Of a stretch of DNA of 64,000 nucleotides, positions 37,885-47,848 are shown piece after piece (positions within the stretch are counted from its first letter, which is position 1; every line of letters begins with the position of its first letter). Both the position numbers and the translations under genes were made by a program. The stretch is from contig NZ_JAIUCZ020000003.1 in assembly GCF_020176955.2 (NCBI RefSeq), forward strand, positions 186,001 through 250,000, read 5' to 3'. Source of the DNA: Nocardia sp. alder85J (GTDB lineage: Bacteria > Actinomycetota > Actinomycetes > Mycobacteriales > Mycobacteriaceae). The notes beneath the pieces were generated by a model, which was not told the origin of the DNA, made no database searches, and saw only the letters and a list, made by a program, of their open reading frames with translations.

Positions 37885-38084
37885 CACGCCGGGAGTATCA
37901 CCTCTCAACCGAAACAGGAGTGAACAGGCGCAACAGTGTCACCGGCCGGATAGCGATTGCGGTGCGGGCCCGTCGGGGGCAGCATGGGACCCCGGGTAGC
38001 TCTAAGAACACCCGCACGATGCTCCACTGCTCACAGGTATTCGACGACCGGGTGCGGTGCCGGATGCCTCCAGGAAGGCCAGCG

Positions 38085-39332
38085 ATGCGCGAAGACCAAC
38101 CGACCGGCAAAGAAGAGATCGCCGCTTTGGCTGAGCAGGTGAAGACCGCGCGCGGGAAGCTGCCACTACAGCAGAACGCGGCGCTGTTCGACGTGCTCTC
38201 CGACGACGAGTTCGCGGCCGAACGGGAGCTGGCCGAATGGATTCGGGAGAAGCGGCGGGTGCAGCGGCGCGACTCGCTGAAGGCCGAACTGTCGGCGGAG
38301 CGGCGGGATCGGCGGGTGGCCGACTCGATCCGGCGGTCCGAGGAGGCCGACGACCGGTGGCATCGGCGCGCGCTCGCGGCCCGGCGCCGGGTCTCCAGCC
38401 CGGACGCCCGTCTCGCACAACTGTTTCGGCGGGCCGAATGGTCCGCTCGCGCCCTCATCGGCGTCGTCGTCCTCGGCATGGTCTGGGCGGGTGTGAACGT
38501 CCAGCACAATCTGGTACCCAGCGGCGACATGACCGACCCGCTCTACTGGCTCAGCTACGGCTTCGAAGCCATGATCTCCATCCCCATCATCACCATCATG
38601 ATGGTGACCACGACTGCCACGCGGTGGGGACGTGACGTCAACCGCGGCCGGGTGGTGCTGCTCGAGGCCGGGCTGCTCGGCGTGACCATCGCGCTGAACG
38701 CCGGGCCGCACATCGCCGCCGGTCGCCTCGCCCATGCGGCCGAGGCGGCCGTCGCCCCGATCATGGTGGGCGTCGTGATCTGGTTGCACGCCTGGGTTTC
38801 CGCACGGTACGCGATGCTGATCGAGGGCATCGCCGACCTCGAGCAGGAGCAGGCCACCTCCGCGGTGGCGACCACGACCGTGCGGGCGGATCGGATCTTC
38901 CCGGTCGAACCGGATCTGTTCGCCGAACTCGAATTCGAGCCGGACCGAACCGCTCTCACCGAGGGCGCGCTGCCTACTCCGGTCGTGAGCCCGAACGACA
39001 CTCGCCGCAAGCCACGGCCCGCCGGTGCCCCGCGCGACTCCGTGACAGAGCCCGATACCCGGGTGCTGGCCGCTGTGGACAACACCCCCGACGATTTCGC
39101 CGAGTCGATTCCGGAGGGTGAGGACATCCAGCTGTGGACGGCGGCCCGTGCCATCTCCGACCGCGGGCTGTCCACCCTCCCGATCGAGCAGTTGGCCGAA
39201 ATCCTCACGCTGGCGGACCAATCCGCCTCGCCCACCAGCATCAGCACCGAAACCGGCCTGCCTCGGGCGACCGTCGTACGGGTGCTGGAATCGGCGCGCA
39301 AGCTCGGACCGCGGTACGCCATCACCGGATGA
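38085..39332 (+). CDS. DUF2637/SpdB-like membrane protein with C-terminal HTH (shorter paralogue)
   Basis: A 415-aa paralogue of the 1010-aa protein at 32760-35792. It has the same charged N-terminal helix (AERELAEWIREKRRVQRRDS), the same four membrane segments (residues about 125-245) and the same C-terminal helix-turn-helix (LAEILTLADQSASPTSISTETGLPRATVVRVLESARKL), but the linker between them is only about 90 residues and lacks the NGH repeats. The ATG at 38085 has AGGAAGG about 6 nt upstream. A 139-bp stretch (38462-38600) is identical in DNA to 33146-33284. Function unknown. Confidence 0.75.
   Translation: MREDQPTGKEEIAALAEQVKTARGKLPLQQNAALFDVLSDDEFAAERELAEWIREKRRVQRRDSLKAELSAERRDRRVADSIRRSEEADDRWHRRALAARRRVSSPDARLAQLFRRAEWSARALIGVVVLGMVWAGVNVQHNLVPSGDMTDPLYWLSYGFEAMISIPIITIMMVTTTATRWGRDVNRGRVVLLEAGLLGVTIALNAGPHIAAGRLAHAAEAAVAPIMVGVVIWLHAWVSARYAMLIEGIADLEQEQATSAVATTTVRADRIFPVEPDLFAELEFEPDRTALTEGALPTPVVSPNDTRRKPRPAGAPRDSVTEPDTRVLAAVDNTPDDFAESIPEGEDIQLWTAARAISDRGLSTLPIEQLAEILTLADQSASPTSISTETGLPRATVVRVLESARKLGPRYAITG
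38462..38600 (+). repeat. 139-bp DNA block identical to 33146-33284 (copy 2)
   Basis: Second copy of the identical block, in the shorter paralogue. The first mismatches lie immediately outside at 38461 (G versus C) and 38601 (A versus G). Confidence 0.9.
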
Positions 39333-39351
39333 GGGCCATCACCGGATGAGG
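39318..39351 (+). repeat. 17-bp tandem duplication across a stop codon
   Basis: GCCATCACCGGATGAGG occurs at 39318-39334 and again directly at 39335-39351. The first copy holds the last codons and stop (ATC ACC GGA TGA) of the DUF2637-like gene, so the second copy duplicates the C-terminal codons just after the stop. Confidence 0.9.
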
Positions 39352-39378
39352 CGGCCCGGTGCCGGCCGGGACGGGCCG
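39352..39378. terminator. Terminator-like hairpin between convergent genes
   Basis: CGGCCCG (39352-39358) pairs with CGGGCCG (39372-39378) across a 13-nt loop. It lies between the ends of the DUF2637-like gene and the convergent DUF6585-like gene. Confidence 0.45.
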
Positions 39379-39501
39379 ACACACAGGCCGGCGGACCGTG
39401 ACGCGGGGGGTGAACCGGCCCGACGTGTGCTCCCCATGAAATCCGTTGTACGGCTGACGCGTCGACCCGACGAGAGCCGTCGGCCGGATTCCTCTCGGAT
39501 G

Positions 39502-40659
39502 TCAGCCCTGTACCCCGCTACCGCTCGTCACCACGATCTCCCGCTGCCCGGCTGTCGCCGGATCATCGTCGCCGGATTCCGAGTCGTCCGCGTCGGCCAC
39601 TTCGGCAGCCTCCCCGCCCACAGCAGCGCTCTCGGCCGCGGTCGCAACACCTTCGGTATCCCCGGCGGCAACGCCTGCGGTCGAATCCGCGGCCACAACG
39701 CCCGCTCCGGCGTCCGGAACCGTATCGGCCGAATCCCCGGTCACGTCACTGTCGACCACATCCGGAGTCGCCGCACCGGCAACCACAGCCGTTGCCGCCG
39801 GCGCACCCCCGCCCGCCGGCCGCCGCGGCCCGTACGGATCGGGATACTCGACCGCCGCGACCCGCAGGCGTTCGATGACCTCGTTGAAGATGTAGAAATT
39901 CGGAATGGCGCCGACCGGACCCAGCGAAATCCAGTTCCCGTCGACCTTGATCCGCACGATTCCGCCGCGCGGGTCGATGGTCTGGATCCGCTCCCACGGA
40001 TACCGGGCGCCGTCGTGCACCAGCTCCAGCAGCGATACCGCGAGGGCGCCGAAATGTACGGTCTGCTCACCGTCGATCGCGGCGACGATACCGGGCAATT
40101 GTGCTGCGGTGACGGCGGATTGTACGATCGGCCCCCATTCCCGCGCCCCGGCGAACTCGCTCTCGTCGAACTCCGCGCGGTTGCCACTGGGGCCGGTCAG
40201 CACGAATGCGTAATCGGTTGCCGCGGCGGCGGACTGATGCAGCGGAATCGATTGCTGCCGCACTTCGACCGTATCCCAGTGAAATCCGACGATCGTCTCA
40301 CCCGAGTGATACACGGTGAGTCCACGATCGAACAGATCCAGTCGCGCGCCCCGGCTGCGCCGATTGTGCCGGCTGCGGACCGCGGCGAAAATCCCCGGAA
40401 CGAGGGCAAGCAGAACGACCACCACGGCGGCGGCCGGCGCACCGGCGACGATACACAGCCCACTCACCGCCACCAGCCCGGCGGTGACCAGACCGCAGCC
40501 GCGCACGATCGAATCTCCGCTCGCCGGCGCACGCAGAAACGTCTGCCGATGCTCGCCCAGCTGCTCGTACGAGGCCATCAAATGAATCAACTGCGTCAGG
40601 GGCACCGTTCGCCGACCGTCGGTTCCCCCGCCGCTGCGCTGCGTACTCGGGGTGGTCAC
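39502..40659 (-). CDS. DUF6585-like membrane protein
   Basis: A 385-aa protein. After a short N-terminus (LGEHRQTFLRAPASGDSI) there are two hydrophobic segments at about residues 52-95. The cytosolic part carries LDLFDRGLTVYHSGETIVGFHWDTVEVRQQ, WGPIVQSAVTAAQLPGIVAAI, and VRIKVDGNWISLGPVGAIPNFYIFNEVIERL, a layout I associate with DUF6585. The last 95 residues are Ala/Asp/Glu-rich and probably disordered. The GTG at 40659 is preferred over the TTG at 40662 because GGAGG lies 4 nt upstream of it. Function unknown. Confidence 0.65.
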   Translation of the reverse strand: MTTPSTQRSGGGTDGRRTVPLTQLIHLMASYEQLGEHRQTFLRAPASGDSIVRGCGLVTAGLVAVSGLCIVAGAPAAAVVVVLLALVPGIFAAVRSRHNRRSRGARLDLFDRGLTVYHSGETIVGFHWDTVEVRQQSIPLHQSAAAATDYAFVLTGPSGNRAEFDESEFAGAREWGPIVQSAVTAAQLPGIVAAIDGEQTVHFGALAVSLLELVHDGARYPWERIQTIDPRGGIVRIKVDGNWISLGPVGAIPNFYIFNEVIERLRVAAVEYPDPYGPRRPAGGGAPAATAVVAGAATPDVVDSDVTGDSADTVPDAGAGVVAADSTAGVAAGDTEGVATAAESAAVGGEAAEVADADDSESGDDDPATAGQREIVVTSGSGVQG

Positions 40660-40749
40660 CAATCCTCCATCAGGCGGTTTTTCTCCGCGCCGAAGCGTAT
40701 TCCACCTGTCCGAGTACCGCTACTGCTGGGCAGAAATATCCGATCCCGG

Positions 40750-41343
40750 TTATCGGGTCGGGTGGCAGAACTCGCAGACGCCGCTGGCGGGCAGCTGGAT
40801 GAAACACTCCTCGCACAGGCGAATTCGCGACTCGGCGACCACCGGCGCCTCGGTGCGCACGGCCGTGGCATTCCCGGCCCGCCGGGCGGCCACCTTCGGG
40901 GTCAACGGCGGAATTCCGGCCGGGACGTCGGTGCCGTACGTGGCGTAGCACTGCCAGCGCGCGTAGGCGGCGTGCACTTCCAGATCGTCCGGAACCGGCA
41001 GGGCCGCCAGTTCGAGCACGTATTTGTAGCTGTCGGTGACGGTGTGGTTGGCGCGCACGCACAGCGCGGTCAGCGGCGGCTCACCGGCGCTGTGGCAGCG
41101 CCGGGCGACCTTGCGCAGGATGGCGTCCATCCAGGTACGCCGCGGCGCGCCCGTCCGCACCCCCGACATCTCCTGCACCCGCTCGGCAAGTTCCTCGAGC
41201 GTCACGAAATGCCCGTAACCGGTGGCGGTTTCGGCGAGCACCTCGTGCGCGGCCAAGGCCCACGCCACCGAGGCGTCGCGAAACGACACCGTCTCTCCGT
41301 CGATCGTCCGCCAGGCCCCGGAAGTCGTCGCAACGTTCCTCAT
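40750..41343 (-). CDS. Hypothetical protein with C-terminal zinc-ribbon-like cysteines
   Basis: A 197-aa protein I do not recognise. The first 120 residues are helical (VSFRDASVAWALAAHEVLAE, FVTLEELAERVQEMSGVRTG). The last 30 carry CEECFIQLPASGVCEFC, a CxxC...CxxC arrangement likely to bind zinc. Only one gene, the DUF6585-like gene, follows on the same strand. It sits directly downstream of the ribosomal operon terminator in the place where mycobacteria also have non-ribosomal genes. It might bind nucleic acid, but the sequence does not show how. Confidence 0.6.
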   Translation of the reverse strand: MRNVATTSGAWRTIDGETVSFRDASVAWALAAHEVLAETATGYGHFVTLEELAERVQEMSGVRTGAPRRTWMDAILRKVARRCHSAGEPPLTALCVRANHTVTDSYKYVLELAALPVPDDLEVHAAYARWQCYATYGTDVPAGIPPLTPKVAARRAGNATAVRTEAPVVAESRIRLCEECFIQLPASGVCEFCHPTR

Positions 41344-41425
41344 AGCCCGTCAAAGTTAACCGATCAAGCGTCCACTGCGCCAATTGCGGAGCGCCACAAT
41401 CGCATACATCACAATCCCGGCGACG

Positions 41426-41464
41426 GCGAAGGCCCGCCTCCCGGGAAGGGAAGCGGGCCTTCGC
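41426..41464. terminator. Strong hairpin terminator of the S10 operon
   Basis: GCGAAGGCCCGC (41426-41437) and GCGGGCCTTCGC (41453-41464) form a perfect 12-bp stem with a 15-nt loop, 34 bp downstream of the rpsQ stop. It probably ends the ribosomal transcript. Confidence 0.8.
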
Positions 41465-41497
41465 TGTTCGACTGCCTGCCGAGGGGTGGGGCGTGGC

Positions 41498-41794
41498 CTA
41501 CTTGGCCCGCTCCAGCACCTCCATCAGCCGCCAGCGCTTGGTGGCCGACAGCGGGCGGGTCTCCATGACCTGGACGCGGTCGCCGATGCCGGCGATCTCG
41601 TTCTCGTCGTGCGCCTTCACCTTGGAGGTGGTGCGAATGATCTTGCCGTACAGCGGATGCCGGTGGCGATCCTCGAGCTCGACGACGATCGTCTTGTTCA
41701 TCTTGTCGGACACCACGTAGCCGACCCGCACCTTGCGGCTGCCACGTTCGGTCTCCTTGGCCGGCGTCTTGGCCGGGCCCTTCGCGTCACTCAT
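41498..41794 (-). CDS. rpsQ: 30S ribosomal protein S17
   Basis: A 98-aa S17 with the family core [20 protein letters not shown] and [19 protein letters not shown], preceded by a charged Lys/Pro-rich N-terminal extension of about 20 residues that is common in actinobacteria. It binds 16S rRNA early in 30S assembly. It is the last gene of the S10 operon here; its ATG overlaps the rpmC stop (ATGA). Confidence 0.97.
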   Translation of the reverse strand: MSDAKGPAKTPAKETERGSRKVRVGYVVSDKMNKTIVVELEDRHRHPLYGKIIRTTSKVKAHDENEIAGIGDRVQVMETRPLSATKRWRLMEVLERAK

Positions 41795-42030
41795 GCCGCA
41801 TCTCCCTCGTCCGCGGGACCGGTGGCCAGGCCGAGCTCGCGCTCACGCATGACCGTGTAGATGCGCGCGATCTCGTGACGAACGACGCGCAGGCGACGGT
41901 TGTTCTGCAATTGGCCCGTCGCCATTTGGAAGCGCAGGTTGAACAGCTCTTCCTTGGATTCACGCAGGCGGGCGACGAGCTCGTCCTCGGTGAGCTCGCG
42001 CAGGTCTGCGGCCGGAGTTCCGGTAGCCAT
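41791..42030 (-). CDS. rpmC: 50S ribosomal protein L29
   Basis: A 79-aa L29 showing [20 protein letters not shown] and [20 protein letters not shown], the two-helix hairpin of the family at the tunnel exit of the 50S subunit. Its ATG shares one base with the rplP stop (TGATG), and its stop overlaps rpsQ. Confidence 0.97.
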   Translation of the reverse strand: MATGTPAADLRELTEDELVARLRESKEELFNLRFQMATGQLQNNRRLRVVRHEIARIYTVMRERELGLATGPADEGDAA

Positions 42031-42446
42031 CAGAACTGCTCCTCCCTGGTCACGATCCTGCACTTCACGGGGAGCTTGTGCATCGCGCGGCGCAGCGCCT
42101 CGCGAGCGGTCTCCTCGTTGGGGTAGGACATCTCGAACATCACCCGGCCGGGCTTGACGTTCGCGATCCACCACTCCGGCGAACCCTTACCGGAACCCAT
42201 GCGGGTCTCGGCGGGCTTCTTGGTCAGCGGACGGTCCGGGTAGATGTTGATCCAGATCTTGCCGCCACGCTTGATGTGGCGGGTCATCGCGATACGCGCC
42301 GACTCGATCTGCCGGTTGGTGATGTAGCCCGGCTCCAGCGCCTGGATACCGAACTCACCGAACGCCACCGAGGTGCCGCCCTTGGCCATGCCGGAACGAC
42401 CGGGGTGATGCTGCTTGCGGTGCTTGACCTTGCGGGGCATCAGCAT
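42030..42446 (-). CDS. rplP: 50S ribosomal protein L16
   Basis: A 138-aa L16 with the conserved N-terminus [17 protein letters not shown] and the [19 protein letters not shown] block, located near the A-site tRNA and 5S rRNA. The ATG at 42446 gives MLMPRK, matching the usual MLxPRK start. It starts 3 nt after the rpsC stop. Confidence 0.97.
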   Translation of the reverse strand: MLMPRKVKHRKQHHPGRSGMAKGGTSVAFGEFGIQALEPGYITNRQIESARIAMTRHIKRGGKIWINIYPDRPLTKKPAETRMGSGKGSPEWWIANVKPGRVMFEMSYPNEETAREALRRAMHKLPVKCRIVTREEQF

Positions 42447-42449
42447 TGG

Positions 42450-43253
<804 letters not shown>

Positions 43254-43655
43254 TTACTTCGCCCCTCCCTTCCGGCGATTACGTGAGGCGCTGCCGGTGT
43301 CGGGCAAGCTCTCGACCTCGATGGTGATGTGGCTGGTCCGCTTGCGGATCCGGAACGCCCGGCCCTGAGCGCGCGGCTGGAACCGCTTCAGGGTCGCACC
43401 CTCGTCGACGTACGCGGTCGAGATGACCAGCGTGGCCGGGTTGAGGCCGAGGTTGTTCTGGGCGTTGGCCGCGGCCGAGGCGACGACCTTGGCCACCGGC
43501 TCGCTCGCGGCCTGCGGAGCGAACTTCAGGATGTTCAGCGCGTCCTCGACCCGGCGGCCACGGACCATGTCGACGACCCGGCGAGCCTTCATCGGGGTCA
43601 CACGAACATGCTTCGCGGTAGCGCGCGCGGTCGGATTCTGAGTGTCAGTGCTCAT
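43254..43655 (-). CDS. rplV: 50S ribosomal protein L22
   Basis: A 133-aa L22 with [20 protein letters not shown] and the tunnel-lining loop region [20 protein letters not shown]. It has a short extra C-terminal tail ([13 protein letters not shown]). Its ATG overlaps the rpsS stop. Confidence 0.97.
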   Translation of the reverse strand: MSTDTQNPTARATAKHVRVTPMKARRVVDMVRGRRVEDALNILKFAPQAASEPVAKVVASAAANAQNNLGLNPATLVISTAYVDEGATLKRFQPRAQGRAFRIRKRTSHITIEVESLPDTGSASRNRRKGGAK

Positions 43656-43933
43656 CGCCGCTTGCTCTTCCGATCTTCCTTGACGTGGCTCTTGAACGTC
43701 CGGGTCGGGGCGAACTCGCCGAGCTTGTGCCCGACCATGTTCTCCGACACGAACACCGGCACGTGCTTACGACCGTCGTGCACCGAGAAAGTGTGGCCGA
43801 TGAAATCGGGAATGATGGTCGAACGGCGCGACCAGGTCTTGATGACCTGCTTCGTACCCTTCTCGTTCTGAACATCCACCTTCTTGAGGAGGTGTTCGTC
43901 GACGAACGGGCCCTTCTTCAGGCTGCGTGGCAT
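43652..43933 (-). CDS. rpsS: 30S ribosomal protein S19
   Basis: A 93-aa S19 with [19 protein letters not shown] and [15 protein letters not shown], the standard family ends. It sits in the 30S head, bound with S13. It starts 15 nt after rplB. Confidence 0.97.
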   Translation of the reverse strand: MPRSLKKGPFVDEHLLKKVDVQNEKGTKQVIKTWSRRSTIIPDFIGHTFSVHDGRKHVPVFVSENMVGHKLGEFAPTRTFKSHVKEDRKSKRR

Positions 43934-43948
43934 GTCTTAACCTCCTCC

Positions 43949-44779
43949 TCAACGCTTCTTGCCGCGGCGGCGGACGATGAGCTTGTCGCTCGGACGATTG
44001 GGCTTGCGGGTCCGGCCTTCCGGCTGGCCCCACGGGGACACGGGGTGACGACCACCGGAGGTCTTACCCTCACCACCGCCGTGCGGGTGGTCGACCGGGT
44101 TCATGACCACACCACGGACGGTCGGGCGGACGCCCTTCCACCGCATACGGCCGGCCTTGCCCCAGTTGATGTTCGACTGCTCGGCGTTGCCGACCTCGCC
44201 GACGGTGGCGCGGCAGCGCACGTCGACGCGGCGGATTTCGCCGGAGGGCATACGCAGGACGGCGTAGGCGCCTTCCTTACCCAGCAGCTGGATGCTCATG
44301 CCGGCCGCGCGGGCCAGCTTGGCGCCACCACCGGGCCGCAGCTCCACGGCGTGGATGGTGGTACCGGTCGGGATCGAGCGCAGCGGCAGGTTGTTGCCCG
44401 GCTTGATGTCCGCGCCCGGACCCGACTCGATGCGGGTGCCCTGCGCGATGCCCTTCGGCGCGATGATGTAGCGCTTCTCGCCGTCGGCAAAGTGCAGCAG
44501 CGCGATGTTCGCGGTGCGGTTGGGGTCGTATTCGATGTGCGCGACCTTGGCCGGGATGCCGTCCTTGTCGAGGCGACGGAAGTCGACCAGACGGTAGGCG
44601 CGCTTGTGACCGCCACCCTTGTGCCGGGTGGTGATGCGGCCGTGCGCGTTACGACCGCCGGACTTGCTCAGCGGACGCAGCAGCGACTTCTCGGGGGTCG
44701 AGCGGGTGATCTCGGCGAAGTCCGAGACCGAAGCACCGCGGCGACCCGGGGTCGTCGGCTTGTACTTACGGATTGCCAT
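43949..44779 (-). CDS. rplB: 50S ribosomal protein L2
   Basis: A 276-aa L2 with [15 protein letters not shown] and the peptidyl-transferase-proximal [20 protein letters not shown] containing the conserved histidine. The Lys/Arg-rich end ([11 protein letters not shown]) is normal. It is 33 bp downstream of rplW. Confidence 0.97.
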   Translation of the reverse strand: MAIRKYKPTTPGRRGASVSDFAEITRSTPEKSLLRPLSKSGGRNAHGRITTRHKGGGHKRAYRLVDFRRLDKDGIPAKVAHIEYDPNRTANIALLHFADGEKRYIIAPKGIAQGTRIESGPGADIKPGNNLPLRSIPTGTTIHAVELRPGGGAKLARAAGMSIQLLGKEGAYAVLRMPSGEIRRVDVRCRATVGEVGNAEQSNINWGKAGRMRWKGVRPTVRGVVMNPVDHPHGGGEGKTSGGRHPVSPWGQPEGRTRKPNRPSDKLIVRRRGKKR

Positions 44780-44812
44780 GAGTTCTTCTCTGCTTTCTGG
44801 AGCCCCTGCCGC

Positions 44813-45118
44813 TTACGCGACCGGGCCTCCGAAGATCTCGATGGGCTTGCTGTCGGCCGAGAGGGTCACGAGCGCGCGCTTGGTGTTCTTGCGCTTGCCG
44901 TAACCGAAGCGGGTCCGCTTGCGCTTGCCCTGACGGTTGGCGGTGTTGACGCTGGTCACCTTCACGCCGAACACCTTCTCGACGGCGATCTTGATCTGCG
45001 TCTTGTTCGCGTCCGGGTGCACCACGAAGGTGTACGTGCCCTCTTCGATCAGCCCGTAGGACTTCTCGGAGATGACCGGCGCCAGCAGGATGTCGCGCGG
45101 ATCGGCGATGGTGGTCAC
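44813..45118 (-). CDS. rplW: 50S ribosomal protein L23
   Basis: A 101-aa L23 with [18 protein letters not shown] and [20 protein letters not shown], followed by [18 protein letters not shown]. It forms the chaperone and SRP docking site at the tunnel exit. The GTG at 45118 overlaps the rplD stop (GTGA); the longer upstream frame belongs to rplD's antiphase and is rejected. Confidence 0.96.
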   Translation of the reverse strand: MTTIADPRDILLAPVISEKSYGLIEEGTYTFVVHPDANKTQIKIAVEKVFGVKVTSVNTANRQGKRKRTRFGYGKRKNTKRALVTLSADSKPIEIFGGPVA

Positions 45119-45786
45119 TTGCTCTCCTCCTGTGCAGCTTCGGCGGGGCCGTGCACGAAGGTGTTCAGGGCCTCGACGCTGAAGACGACCTCGTCGCTGT
45201 AGAGCACGTCGTAGGTGTTCAGCTGATCCGGCGCGATGGCGTGCACGTTCTGCAGGTTCGCCACGCTCTTCCACGCGGCCAGATCCTCGCGGCCGACGAC
45301 CACCAGGAACTTCTTCCGGTCCGACAGCTCGGCCAGGAAGCTCTTGGCGACCTTGGTGGACGGGGTCTGACCGGCGACCAGCTCCGTCACGACGTGGATG
45401 CGCTCGTTGCGGGCGCGGTCCGACAGCGCGCCACGCAGGGCGGCGGCCTTCATCTTCTTGGGCAGGCGCTGGGTGTAGTCGCGCGGCTGCGGGCCGTGCA
45501 CGGTGCCACCACCGGCGAACTGCGGCGCGCGGGTCGAGCCCTGACGGGCGCGGCCGGTGCCCTTCTGCCGGTACGGCTTCTTGCCACCGCCGGAGACCAG
45601 GCCCCGGGTCTTGGTGGCGTGCGTGCCCTGACGGGCCGCGGCCTGCTGGGCGATGACGACCTGGTGCATCAGCGCGATGTTCGCGGTGACGTCGAAGATC
45701 TCCGCGGGGAGGTCGACGGTGCCGTTGGTCTTGCCGCCGGCCTCTTTCACCGGCAGCGTGAGGTTGGTCTTCGTTTCAGTGCTCAC
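45115..45786 (-). CDS. rplD: 50S ribosomal protein L4
   Basis: A 223-aa L4 with [20 protein letters not shown] and [19 protein letters not shown], the extended loop that reaches the exit tunnel. In proteobacteria L4 represses its own operon; I see no evidence for that here. The GTG start overlaps the rplC stop. Confidence 0.97.
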   Translation of the reverse strand: MSTETKTNLTLPVKEAGGKTNGTVDLPAEIFDVTANIALMHQVVIAQQAAARQGTHATKTRGLVSGGGKKPYRQKGTGRARQGSTRAPQFAGGGTVHGPQPRDYTQRLPKKMKAAALRGALSDRARNERIHVVTELVAGQTPSTKVAKSFLAELSDRKKFLVVVGREDLAAWKSVANLQNVHAIAPDQLNTYDVLYSDEVVFSVEALNTFVHGPAEAAQEESK

Positions 45787-46448
45787 GCGTGCGCACCACC
45801 CTTCACTGCGCTCTTGACGATCACGAGGCCGCCGGTGCGGCCCGGGATGGCGCCCTTGATCAGCAGCAGGCCGTTCTCGGTGTCCACCTTGTGGACCGAG
45901 AGGTTCTGCGTGGTGACCCGGTCGTTACCCATCCGGCCGGACATCCGCATGCCCTTGAAGACACGGCCCGGGGTGGAGCAGCCACCGATCGAGCCCGGAC
46001 GGCGGTGCACAGCCTGCGCGCCGTGCGAGGCGCCCTGGCCCTTGAAGCCGTGGCGCTTCATGGTGCCGGCGAAGCCCTTGCCCTTGCTGGTGCCGGTGAC
46101 GTCGACGTAGGTCCCGGCCTCGAACACCTCGGCGTTGAGCTCCTGACCGACCTCGAACTGCGAGGCGTCGGCGACGCGGATCTCGGCGATGTGGCGGCGG
46201 GGGGTGACGCCGGCCTTGGTGAACTGCCCGGCGACGGGCTTGATCACCTTGCGCGGGTCGATCGCGCCGTAGGCCAGCTGCACGGCCGAGTAGCCGTCGC
46301 GCTCCACGGTGCGGATCTGGGTCACGACGTTCGGACCCGCCTTGACGACTGTCACGGGAACGACGCGATTCTTCTCGTCGAAGACCTGGGTCATGCCGAG
46401 CTTGGTGCCCAGGATGCCGGCGGCCGGACGACTCTTGTTGTCAGTCAT
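45783..46448 (-). CDS. rplC: 50S ribosomal protein L3
   Basis: A 221-aa L3 with [40 protein letters not shown] and [19 protein letters not shown]. The ATG at 46448 has GGGAC about 7 nt upstream; an earlier in-frame GTG overlapping the rpsJ stop is possible but unlikely. Confidence 0.96.
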   Translation of the reverse strand: MTDNKSRPAAGILGTKLGMTQVFDEKNRVVPVTVVKAGPNVVTQIRTVERDGYSAVQLAYGAIDPRKVIKPVAGQFTKAGVTPRRHIAEIRVADASQFEVGQELNAEVFEAGTYVDVTGTSKGKGFAGTMKRHGFKGQGASHGAQAVHRRPGSIGGCSTPGRVFKGMRMSGRMGNDRVTTQNLSVHKVDTENGLLLIKGAIPGRTGGLVIVKSAVKGGAHA

Positions 46449-46468
46449 GTGTGCTGTCCCCGTCACTG

Positions 46469-46774
46469 TCACTGAATGTTGACGTCGACGCTGGCCGGCA
46501 GGTCGATGCGCATGAGCGCGTCCACCGTCTTCGGCGTCGGGTCGAGGATGTCGATCAGCCGCTTGTGCGTGCGCATCTCGAAGTGCTCGCGCGAGTCCTT
46601 GTACTTGTGCGGCGAGCGGATGACGCAGTACACGTTCTTCTCGGTCGGCAACGGCACCGGGCCGACGACACGCGCGCCCGTACGGGTCACGGTCTCGACG
46701 ATCTTGCGCGCCGACGCATCGATCGCCTCATGGTCGTAGGCCTTGAGCCTGATGCGGATCTTTTGTCCCGCCAC
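46469..46774 (-). CDS. rpsJ: 30S ribosomal protein S10
   Basis: A 101-aa S10 (also transcription factor NusE) with [20 protein letters not shown] and [20 protein letters not shown]. It is the first gene of the operon; the GTG at 46774 has AAAAGGA 8 nt upstream. Confidence 0.97.
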   Translation of the reverse strand: MAGQKIRIRLKAYDHEAIDASARKIVETVTRTGARVVGPVPLPTEKNVYCVIRSPHKYKDSREHFEMRTHKRLIDILDPTPKTVDALMRIDLPASVDVNIQ

Positions 46775-47261
46775 GCTGAGTGTCCTTTTCTCCGCTAGTT
46801 GCTCCGGTGTGACGGTGGTCCGAAGCCGGAGCCACCCTCATGTGCATGCCCGAACCCGAGAGAAAAACAGCAGACGTATCCGTTCAGACCTCGACCGAGC
46901 CGTGCCCGATCCCTTCGCCGCTGTTCATCTGTCATGGTTCTTCCGGTACACGCGGTCGGGCGTGTCGCCTTCTCGCTCATTCTTCGGCCTCGGACAAGAA
47001 CTCCTGTAGGCCTCGGAACGCTGTCCCGGAGGTACCCGTCGGACTCGACGGAGTACACGAGTGGGTACTACTCGCCTGCGAACAGGGACGCACACACCCG
47101 AAGGCAGACGCCACCCGACGCAGGCAACCCGAACAGTATGCCCGAGGCCCGGAGCGGACTCCAAATCGGGGTCCCCTCGACGGCGACAACGGTCGTCACC
47201 AGCGCGGATCGTCCTCGCGAAGACTGTCGCCGATCAACTTACCCGAAAGTAAGATATCGGC
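46775..47261. other. S10-operon leader and divergent intergenic region
   Basis: These 487 bp lie between divergent rpsJ and the DUF4442-like gene. I see no gene. A 7-bp-stem hairpin (GCTCCGG 46801-46807 with CCGGAGC 46826-46832) lies just upstream of rpsJ, and a 6-bp-stem tetraloop hairpin (CCGTCG/CGACGG) lies at 47036-47051. I could not place a -10/-35 pair for the ribosomal promoter with confidence. Confidence 0.6.
47238..47253. promoter_or_regulatory. Inverted repeat before the DUF4442-like gene
   Basis: CTTAC-N6-GTAAG lies 8 nt upstream of the ATG at 47262. It could be a repressor operator or a small hairpin over the ribosome-binding region. The arms are short. Confidence 0.3.
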
Positions 47262-47738
47262 ATGACGAAGGAGACCGCGACCTACCGCGGCTGGAAGAAA
47301 CTGCCCGACAACCGGCTCGGGCACGCGCTGTTCTCGCTGGGGATGGTCGCCCGGGTGCCGTATTTCGGCACGGTGCTGCCCACGGTGATCCGGCTGGAAC
47401 CGGGATACTGCGAGGTGATCGCGCCCAAGTGGTTCGGCATCCACAACCACCTGGGCACCTTCCACGCCATCGCCGCGTGCAATCTGGCCGAGGTGGCGAT
47501 GGGCATGCTGTGCGAGGCGACCGTGCCGACCAGCCATCGCTGGATCCCCAAGGGCATGGCCGTGCAGTACCTGACCAAGGCCGAGTCCGGGCTCCGAGCG
47601 GTCGCTACGCTGCGCGAGCTGCCCGATTTCGCCGCATTGTCCGAGGGTACGGACCTGGTGGTGCCGGTCGCGATCCTCGACAAATCCGGCACCGAGGTCG
47701 TGCACGCCGACATCACCACCTGGGTCACCCCGAAGTGA
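47262..47738 (+). CDS. DUF4442 hotdog-fold (thioesterase-like) protein
   Basis: A 158-aa protein with the DUF4442/PaaI-like hotdog pattern: LRPxx-type strand VIRLEPGYCEVIAPKWFGI, then HNHLGTFHAIAACNLAEVAMGML (central helix), and a hydrophobic pair VVPVAILDKSG / VVHADITTWVTPK. Members are thought to hydrolyse acyl-CoA thioesters, but substrates are rarely known. The ATG at 47262 lacks a clear Shine-Dalgarno sequence, and a small inverted repeat abuts it. Confidence 0.8.
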   Translation: MTKETATYRGWKKLPDNRLGHALFSLGMVARVPYFGTVLPTVIRLEPGYCEVIAPKWFGIHNHLGTFHAIAACNLAEVAMGMLCEATVPTSHRWIPKGMAVQYLTKAESGLRAVATLRELPDFAALSEGTDLVVPVAILDKSGTEVVHADITTWVTPK

Positions 47739-47848
47739 TCGGCGGCGGCCTACTGCGGGCCGCAGCGGCGGAGGTGACCGGATTCACCGAGCGCGTCGCC
47801 GAATCCGCCGGGCGTGTCGCCCCAGGTCGGCCGTGCGGGCCGGTGGGG

